Both the position numbers and the translations under genes were made by a program. 64,000 bases of DNA, taken from contig BSBM01000151.1 of NCBI GenBank assembly GCA_027924585.1, positions 14,941,001-15,005,000 on the forward strand. The letters are read 5' to 3'. The notes below the pieces were generated by a model. That model was not told where the DNA came from. It made no database searches and saw nothing but the letters and a program-made list of their open reading frames with translations. The stretch comes from Larix kaempferi. Taxonomy: Eukaryota; Streptophyta; Pinopsida; Pinales; Pinaceae. Positions 56,825 to 64,000 of this stretch are shown piece after piece; the first letter of the stretch is position 1; every line of letters starts with the position of its first letter.

Positions 56825-57060
56825 CTTTAATATCCCTAATTTGAAAATTTACACAATTTGGCCAATTTTCGAACCTTGGACTAGTGAAACCTTAAACTGT
56901 CCCAAATGCTCCCGAATGATTTTGAATTTTGTATGGAGGAATTTGAGAGTACATAGAAAACCTTAATTCAAACCTTAGACACCAAAACACCTTCTAGAAG
57001 CATTCATGGTCTGCAATTTTCAAACAGGGTAAAAGTGCAGCAGAACTAGTCAAATGCATT

Positions 57061-57797
57061 ATTATATCGTGTGCTTGCACAAAGTTACAAGTAAAGTAGC
57101 CCTTGCATCTCTCCTTTTGGTATGTAGTTATCTATATCATAAGTTAGTACAGAAGCTCGGAAATCCAGAGATCGACCACATGTGACCCTCCTTTTATGTG
57201 TATGAACTTTATATGATTATATTGTATTGTTAACACACTACGTGTGTGAACAACCAGCTAACGCGCAACCCCTGGTTGATTTGTGATTGCTTTCACTAAA
57301 TATATTTTAATAATGGTTTAAGAATAACCCGAGCCAAGAGGGCACATCATGAGACCTAAATATTTGATTTTATTTTGTATTTACATATGTTTTAAAGTCC
57401 GCGTGGATCAAGGTAGGAGGGCCTCTCTCTTAGATATTTACCTTTATCAATTAATTTTCTTGGACTGGCCGTGTATGCAGGGAGAATAAAAGAAGGTCGA
57501 ATCTCTCTTGTGTCTGTCTTGTATGTAGGTTTTAGATTAAATGAAAGGTGTAACCTTCATTCATATTGATTTCGATGTATTGCCTTATATAATATTGTTG
57601 GAGATAGCCATATAGAGTACCACCTTGGATTGGGTTTGAATTACTAGTTGTACCTTAAAGTTACGTTTTTATAAATATGTGCATTGGTTACTAACAAGAA
57701 ATAACTATCTAGGGGGAATCTCTTAGTTTAAATGTTTACCTCGTTAGAATATATTGTTACATATATATGTTAGAAAGAAGCCAAGATATGGCCAACC
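57061..57797. other. Unassigned DNA
   Basis: I see no gene, LTR border or repeat in this stretch of about 740 bp. Confidence 0.4.
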
Positions 57798-58084
57798 CAT
57801 TGGCTCAACATTATTTCTGTGTTTTTTGAAATATATGTATATTATCTTATGTTGGGAAAAGACTAGGAAGTTGTAGCCTTAAGATAATGGTACTTTGTTC
57901 CATTGGCTCAACATTATTTATGTTTTTTTAAATGTATGTATATTATCTTATGTTGGGAAAAGACTAGGAGGGTGTAGCCTTAAGATAATGGTACTTTATT
58001 CCATTGGCTCAACATTATTTATGTTTTTTGAAATATATGTATATTATCTTATGTTGGGAAAAGACTAGGAGGGTGTACTTTATT
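57798..58084. repeat. 102-bp tandem repeat, three copies
   Basis: Copies start at 57798, 57901 and 58002, each opening CATTGGCTCAACATTATTT and containing TATTATCTTATGTTGGGAAA then AGACTAGGAGGGTGTA. The first two include a TAGCCTTAAGATAATGGTAC tail; the third is cut short and runs into an (AT)n tract (58084-58107). Copies differ at only a few positions, so the array is young compared with others in the window. Confidence 0.9.
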
Positions 58085-58107
58085 ATATATATATATATAT
58101 ATATATT

Positions 58108-58389
58108 ACATTATAATAGGAATATGGCAATGAGAGCACATCCATAGGTTTAAAGGTTTTATAAGGGTGATGTACACACGAGCATTATGTTATGTGCATA
58201 GAACATTACATAATCTATATAAAGCTTTTATGAATCGAGAGACACTTTATATGATTTTTAGATTGTGAAGGGTTACATGGGAGACCCTTTTCTTACTTCT
58301 ACCCTAGTGGACTCATTGCTCATCTTAGAGGTGGCCTCTCGATGGCATAAATAAACACCGAACGGAGAGCCAAATGGTTGGGAGTGTGA
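58108..58389. other. Unassigned DNA
   Basis: No feature was recognised. Confidence 0.3.
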
Positions 58390-59239
58390 AATTTTAATTG
58401 GTTTAGATTTAGATTCAATAAGACAACTTCACATGGAATATTTCTAAGATTGAGAGAAGAAGAATAAAGAAGATAATTTGTGGAAAAAACTATGTATATT
58501 ATTCATCAATATGTTTACAATATAAAATACATATTCCATGGAGAAAATCGAATGCCTTAGAGGAAATTTGAAAATGACAAAAAGAAAAGGCTTACTAAAG
58601 GAAAAAAACCCCTAGGTGGAAAAAAGTTGTTTCCAAAAATGTCTAAAGGCACACAAATTTGATAAATATGGTATGGAAACTCATGAGTGAGGTAAATTTA
58701 ATGTAATGATGGATTTATGAAAGACAAAATGATGTGGACTTCGAATTGGTCAAGTGGAAAGAGTTTCTAAGTCAACTAGCTTTACCTTTTCCACTAGAAA
58801 GTAGAAAAAATAAGATAAAGATGTCTAAATAAGGAAAGAACCTTTTAAACCAGAAATGGAAATAAATCAGACATAATCCAATGAAATCTTATCCAGAATC
58901 TCCTCAATTTCTCCCTAGTGAATTATGATGGAAAGTGGTCCACTAAAAGACAAAACTGGCCCTATTTACCTACTCAAAACTTAGAAAATTAATCATAAAT
59001 GATTAATTAATTATATCCTAAGTCTAAAATGGTATAAGTGGGTTTTTTAATACTCCAAGACCCCCCTTAAGACTAAATTTATGTGGTGGAAATTAGAAAA
59101 ATATCAGAAATATAGGGCCCAAGAATCAAGGCTTATGGTCACCCCAATACAAAAGTAACTAGTCCATGTAAAACGAGGGAACATGGAAAACCACATGGGA
59201 ACAAAAATCTCCCTAGAAAATGGACATGCTTGGAAGTAT

Positions 59240-60241
59240 TCATATTGTCTTGTTCCTCATTTTGAGGAGCTGAATGGGATTCTTCTGAATAACAGACTTG
59301 ATGAATATATTGTGATTGTCATGATCATGCATCAGTGCATCAATGTGGTGTAGGCAAGAACCATGTGTAGAGGCTCCATGAAGATCATATCCATATGATG
59401 GAGGAGCATAATATGAATTCTTATTGCTCTTATAACATATATAATATGATATGGAAACATAATCAATGATGCAAATAATATATGTGAAAACCCATTCCCA
59501 AAGAGCATCAATGGACTCAACAGGATCAACTTCTTGTGCAACTGCAATGTGGTGCACTAATTGTTGTACCTTCTTCTAAAACTGGTGTAGAACCTTTATG
59601 ATATTATAAAGGAGATCATGCAGCTCTGAAATATCATAATTTGATTCATATGGAGCAGCAAACAACAAAGGTATCGAGTCACCATGATCGGATAGAGTTT
59701 CAGCAAGAAAAGAGTGAGTAACTAGGTCACCCTAACAGCTGAGCGAGTCTAGAGGATTTGAGGACTTGATTTTTGAACCATGAGTGATGGGATCAGGTCC
59801 ATATGTGTGGAATATAATTCCAATTATGGCCAAGGACATGGTTTTCCAACCAATTAAATATATGGCATACATAAGAACAATAGAGACAAGTGGCACACTA
59901 TAGGAAACCATGGAACTGTGTGGTTTCTTAACTGGAAAACGTGGGGGTTGTAGGGTCTTTTTTGCATCCAATTGTTGGGAAAATGATGTGGAAAGTTTCA
60001 TGACCTTCATATCAGACTGTATATTATCTTCAATATTAGAATATTAAATATTTGAATGGAGGTGGAAAGACCTTTCAGAAGACAAGTCAGAAACTAGTGA
60101 AAAATGACTAGGTTTGAGAGAAAACTTGGGTGAACTGACTGGAGATTGTACGAAGGAAGAGGTGAAGGTTTCCGATTCTGATATATCAAAATGTGAATCA
60201 AAATAAGAGACATAAGAATGAATTTTCACTCTATTACTCAA
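59240..60241 (-). pseudogene. Unknown frame downstream of gag knuckle
   Basis: The minus-strand frame contains SNRVKIHSYVSYFDSHFDIS, SPKFSLKPSHFSLVSDLSSE, a stop, then MKVMKLSTSFSQQLDAKKTL and a hydrophobic stretch of about 25 residues (VPLVSIVLMYAIYLIGW) that could cross a membrane. HTYGPDPITHGSKIKSSNPL and, after more stops, a HDLLYNIIKVLHQF-like part and HHIAVAQEVDPVESIDALWE follow. No RT, integrase or protease motif is visible. Confidence 0.35.
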
Positions 60242-60388
60242 GGCATAAGCATGATTACCTTTGTGAGAGGCTTGGAGACAGTGTTCTTGCTCTACAACAA
60301 GCTTTCCTTGTTCTTTTCATGCGAAATCAGGAACATCTATGTTATGATCTTCAAGAATCTTGGCCATGATGTCCAATTTATTTTTGAA

Positions 60389-60430
60389 ACAAGATTTCTC
60401 AGGATGATTTCCTTTTCAACAATAATAACA
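60389..60430 (-). pseudogene. Gag zinc-knuckle remnant
   Basis: The minus strand encodes CYYC, a stop, KGNHPEKSC, which has the CX2CX4HX4C spacing of a retroelement nucleocapsid with a stop in the loop. It is followed by FKNKLDIMAKILEDHNIDVP. Confidence 0.65.
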
Positions 60431-60470
60431 CTTGGGAATGCGCAAGATTAAAACGTTTGAATGGGTGAAT

Positions 60471-60929
60471 AGAGTAAACTAATATAACTTAGCACAATTG
60501 GAAAAATTGTAAAATTTTCAAGTTGATAAATTACTATACTCCATGTCAAAAGCATATGTTATGAAAAAAAAATGTTTGTGTGCTAACATTGCAAAATTAT
60601 GTCCATAAATTATAATAGATGAAAATCATAATCAAAATGGAATGACAATTATAAATTCTCTTGTATGAATATTTGAGTAATGAGTTTTAACATCTTATTA
60701 TATTGTTTGGTTACATGATTGTATGGAAACTACAACCCATGTTTAGAAAATGATTTCTTAAAATTTTAAAAGTCGCACTCACAATTGGATTTTGGTAGAT
60801 TGACAATATCTACGTCACTTGTTGAAAACAAGGACATTATGAATGATTGTGCATAAAAACATGGGGATTAGAACTTGTAACACAAGGGTTTGAATAAAGA
60901 TCAAAGACTAATAGTTAGATCATGAAATA
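60471..60929. other. Unassigned AT-rich DNA
   Basis: No feature was recognised. The last five bases, AAATA (60925-60929), are the probable left target duplication of the following element; the right copy is outside the window. Confidence 0.35.
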
Positions 60930-61820
60930 TGATGCAAGAGCATCGGAGCCTAGACATATCAGTCGAAGATAGTCGAAATGGAGAAGGCCGACCAGAGGGA
61001 GTGCCGACAACCACTGGTGCGAAAGAGCAGATTGACTCATCGAAGTCAATAAGTCGAGCAAGAGCAGTCAGGATGCGAATGACAGAAGTAGTGATCGACA
61101 AGTTTGGGAATGAGCCAAGCGAGGAGGAAGGGGCAGACTGGCGAAGCCTGAAGAGTGTGAAGGAAGCCTATAGATGAGTCGAAGGTGACAGATAGTATGG
61201 CTCACGTGATGCATTAATGTAGCATGTCAGAAGGACGGATGGAAGCCAAGGAGAGTACTTGGAAACAGTTCGGGGTTGCTAAGGAAATTAATGACAGTTA
61301 TTGTGGGTGGTTGAATCTGTGCAGCATGGTAGGGACGCTGACAGTTGCTGGTCTGCAGGATCAGGGAGATTAGCAGACAGGAGGATGTGTATCTCGGGTG
61401 TTGGAGTGGACATCGAGAACAGCAGCAGCAGAGTAGAATACTCATGCATAGGCACAAAGCAGGGGACAATTCCATTTTGTTGGAGTTGCAGAGAAGAGTT
61501 CGGAGAGAAGATTGGTAGACTGGAGAGAAGAGTCAGACATCTTTCGAACCAAAGAAGATTGAGCCATAGCTCATAGTTTCATGGTGAACCAGGAGAGGGT
61601 GAGGTCGACACACTGAGATAGCACACAGTTACTTCTGTATTGTAACGGCTGAGGCCAACAGTTAGTCAGTTATTTCATTTCTTTACAGTTGCATTGTAAC
61701 CGATTCGGAGAAGTAATATAAGCCAGCTTATAGCATGTTGTTTGCATCTTGTCTATGTGAACGTGTGTGTGGTGTGTAATTGTTAAGCAAGAACCTTAGG
61801 TCATAAGGCGCCTTGCATCA
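60930..61820 (+). repeat. 5' LTR of the last gypsy element
   Basis: The LTR is 891 bp with a 9-bp perfect inverted terminus: TGATGCAAG at the start and CTTGCATCA at the end. It is followed by a two-base gap and the primer site. A TATA-like AATATAAG is at about 61716-61723. The ORFs at 60929-61177 and 61301-61576 lie in the LTR. Confidence 0.88.
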
Positions 61821-61822
61821 GT

Positions 61823-61834
61823 TGGTATCAGAGA
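61823..61834 (+). other. Primer binding site
   Basis: TGGTATCAGAGA matches the initiator-Met tRNA complement at 11 of 12 positions. Confidence 0.85.
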
Positions 61835-61984
61835 CGGAAGTGTATTCTGCATGGAGAAGAACGTTGAGCGATATTGAGTCTGCAAGTGCGTTGAACAAAT
61901 CCATCTGAGGTTGGGTAGAGTTGTGCATGACTTGTTGAAGTCCGATTGTGATTGGACGAGTGGGAGTTTCAACCGAGGTTGAAA

Positions 61985-63120
61985 ATGGATCATAGAGACG
62001 TTAATGTCCGAGGATGAAGACTGCGTGGTGCATCAGTCACAGTTGATCGTGATATGTTCGACAAATGCATCCGAACAATGCAAACTTTGACAAATGAAGT
62101 CGCATCGATCAAAGAAAGCCAAATGCGTCGTTATATTCCTAATGCGTTAGACCACAGCGACAAGGAAGTCGAAGAAGTGGAACCACAAGAAGTAGCGGGA
62201 GATGAACCAGAAGAAAAACTCATCAAACTTCTGACAGATACGATAGGTCGGATGAAGATAAACCTATGTACCTACTCAGAAACTCTGGATCCAGAAGACT
62301 TGATCGACTGGTTCAAAGAGATGGAGAAATACTTCGACATAGAGAAGATCGAGGATCCTAAATGGGTAAAGACAGCTTGTCTGAGGTTGAAGGGTCATGC
62401 CTCATTATGGTGGGACAATGTACAGGCTGACAGAGTCAAGAAAGGAAAGGGGAAAATCAAGTCTTGGGATAGGATGGTCACCAAGTTGAAAGGAAAGTTC
62501 TTGCCGGGTGACTATGTGATTTCCTTGTTCTAGAAATTCCAAAAATTTCAACAGAAGGAGATAACTATGAAGGAGTACACGGAAGAGTTCTACAGACTGT
62601 CGATTAGGTTGAGGCAAACCAATGAAGGAGAATAAGTTGTCGCTCGGTACATGAACGGCTTGAAATATGCCATTCAAGATGAATTGAGCATGTCCAGATT
62701 CAGAGTAGTGGGTGAAGCCTACCAGTTAGCTCTAAAGGAAGAAGAGAAACTGTTGAGGAAATCCGCAGCGGCTAGAGGAAAGTTGATTGGTCGAGGTGTA
62801 AGGACTGTTTCCACGAAAGGCTAAAGTAGCGGTTATAGGAAGGAATCTATCGAAGAAAGTCGAAGGATGGAAGGGGCATCGACAAGGGAGAACGCGTAGG
62901 AGAACTGACGCGATGGTCGTGAGAATCGTGGTCGAGGAGCGTATGGTCGAAGTTGTCCATCCGACTGAAAAGGAGCTAATAGACCAGCCATAATCTATTA
63001 CAAGTGTTGTGGAGCAAGACGCAAGGCATGTGAGTGCCTAGAGAACCTACATGCTGCAGAGGAGTCAAAATCCAGAGATCGAAGGGATGAGCAAGTCAAT
63101 GAGAGGGAAGAATCGGCATC
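61985..63120 (+). pseudogene. Gag of the last gypsy element
   Basis: The likely start is ATG 61985 (MDHRDVNVRG), in frame with the longer ORF from 62054 but separated from it by a TGA where CGA would be expected. The capsid-like domain shows SETLDPEDLIDWFKEMEKYF, CLRLKGHASLWWDNVQ and MVTKLKGKFLPGDY, a TAG, then KEYTEEFYRLSIRLRQ and YMNGLKYAIQDELSM. The zinc knuckle at about 62998-63040 (YYKCCGARRKACEC) has lost the His and is not functional. Stops near 62532, 62634 and 62821 break the frame. Confidence 0.85.
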
Positions 63121-64000
63121 CGACAACAGTGAGGATGGTAAGAAGAAAATTCAGGCCATGACAACCGACAAGACACTGGTTTTGGACGACAGATGCGACG
63201 ATCAATAGCCGACACAACGAAAGGTGATCGTTCGAACGAAGGTGCAAATCGGCGAATGGCGTTGCAAAACCATAGTGGAAGGTGGAAGCACTGAGAATAT
63301 TGTGTCGACAGAGATGATCGAAAAAGCAAATTTGAAGTGTTGGGAACACCCACACCCATACAAGATCTCATGGCTACAGAAAGGACATCATGTGAAGGTG
63401 ACCAAACAGTGCCTGATCAACGTCAGAGTTGAAGGATTTGAAGACAATGTACTGTGCGACATAATCCCAATGGACGCATGCCATTTGTTGTTAGGAATAC
63501 CATGGCACTATGATTAGAAAATGATCTATGATGGTCGATCCAACACAGTCACAGTGTGGAAAAATGGAGTGAAAAGGACTCTTAAACCAAAGCCAAAGGA
63601 ACAGGCCAGCTGTAAGCACAGCGAGAGCAACTTTTGGGAGAAACAAGTGCTGATCTGTTCAATGTAAGAATTCCTTGCGGAGGAGGAAAAGCAGCTGGGG
63701 TGTTATGCTATCATTCCGAAAGGACCATGTGTTGAGAGGACGGCGATGGAGGAGAAAATTCTGGTCGAGATCGGAAATGTGCTCGAAGAGTTTCGAAGCA
63801 TAGTGGTCGATGAGACACCGACAGGATTGTCGCTGACAAGGAGCATATCCCATCAGATCGACTTGATTCCAGGGTCGAGTCTTCCAAACAAAGCACCGCA
63901 TAGGATGAGTCCGACGGAAGGTCAGGAACTCAATCGACAGGTCCAGGAGTTGTTGGACAAAGGGATTATCAGAGAGAGTCTGAGTCCTTGCATGGTACCA
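63121..64000 (+). pseudogene. Protease and RT start of the last gypsy element
   Basis: The aspartic protease reads CKTIVEGGSTENIVSTEMIE (from about 63263), where the catalytic Asp of the usual IDGGS is Glu. It continues with VTKQCLINVRVEGFEDNVLC, IIPMDACHLLLGIPW and, after a TAG at 63515, MIYDGRSNTVTV. The linker has a stop at 63666, then LVEIGNVLEEFRSIVVDETP, ISHQIDLIPGSSLPNKAPHR and QVQELLDKGIIRESLSPCMV, where the RT begins. The window ends before the RT active site. Confidence 0.85.

Larger units (their letters stand above)
54604..57060 (-). mobile_element. Non-autonomous gypsy-like element (LARD type), minus strand
   Basis: On the minus strand there is an LTR fragment (57060-56827), a two-base gap, a primer site (56824-56813) and then about 2.2 kb of internal sequence without protease, RT or integrase. 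The LTR fragment is very close to the start of the isolated LTR at 31187 (shared TTTACACAATTTGGCCAATT, GAACCTTGGACTAGTGAAAC and so on). The LTR stops near 57060, so its outer part is lost. The internal part instead holds unfamiliar ORFs. This is the layout of a large retrotransposon derivative that relies on a partner element. Confidence 0.65.
58390..60470 (-). mobile_element. Decayed minus-strand retroelement with gag knuckle
   Basis: A zinc-knuckle remnant (60389-60430), a long unfamiliar frame (59240-60241) and a polypurine-like tract (complement of 59061-59068) occur in retroelement order on the minus strand. The sequence below the tract (58390-59060) has T-rich, LTR-like character, with TCTTCTTTATTCTTCTTCTC in sense near 58455-58480. 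I could not find both LTR borders or a primer site, so the limits are approximate and the class is uncertain. Confidence 0.4.
60930..64000 (+). mobile_element. Ty3/gypsy element, 5' half
   Basis: The element has a complete 5' LTR, a primer site, gag, protease and the start of reverse transcriptase, cut by the window edge. It is richer in GC and in TCGA/CGA than the other elements here. The proteins are Ty3/gypsy; the RT entry (YRMSPTE-like and ELLDKGIIRESLSPC) is closest, as far as I can recall, to CRM/Galadriel-type chromoviruses, but this is uncertain. It belongs to a different lineage from the elements at 2750 and 17745. Confidence 0.9.

Overview
The window looks like repeat-rich nuclear DNA from a seed plant with a large genome. 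Evidence is the AT-rich sequence, plant-type chromoviral Ty3/gypsy and Ty1/copia LTR retrotransposons, initiator-Met tRNA type primer sites (TGGTATCAGAGC) and the absence of any intact host gene. A gymnosperm would fit the size and decay of the elements, but the sequence alone does not prove it. Roughly 70 percent of the window can be assigned to retroelements; nearly every coding region is broken by stops, frameshifts or deletions.

Layout. 1-2045: 3' end of a Ty1/copia element (family A), with a long tandemly repeated 3' untranslated region and a 599-bp LTR. 2465-2749: end of a CACTA-like DNA transposon that cuts into the next element. 2750-9203: minus-strand chromodomain Ty3/gypsy element with its 5' LTR but no 3' LTR. 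9204-17744: AT-rich sequence with several decayed tandem and direct repeats and one possible host-gene scrap. 17745-26465: complete-length plus-strand Ty3/gypsy chromovirus with two 2-kb LTRs and AAATA target duplications. 26471-31186: unassigned DNA with microsatellites and CT-rich minisatellites. 31187-32954: isolated minus-strand gypsy LTR. 32955-35090: unassigned DNA with small repeats.

35090-53767 is a stack of nested insertions. A non-autonomous copia-like element D (50898-53767) was hit by a minus-strand Ty1/copia element (about 35090-50897). That element was hit by a plus-strand copia of subfamily B (36496-47881, 3' end lost), which was hit in its reverse transcriptase by a family A copia (40059-47263, ACTAT target duplications). 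Removing the innermost element restores the reverse-transcriptase frame of its host. A and B share an unusual non-coding cassette inside pol with matched splice-like signals, and A carries a tandem-repeat array between pol and the 3' LTR.

53768-60929 holds a GC-richer patch, short tandem repeats, a minus-strand non-autonomous gypsy-like element with unfamiliar ORFs (54604-57060), a 102-bp triplication and the remains of another minus-strand element with a gag zinc knuckle. 60930-64000 is the 5' half of a further plus-strand Ty3/gypsy element with an 891-bp LTR; it runs off the window.

Functionally there is no operon or pathway here. The useful content is the retroelement architecture, the order of insertions, and several non-autonomous elements that must have moved with proteins made elsewhere.
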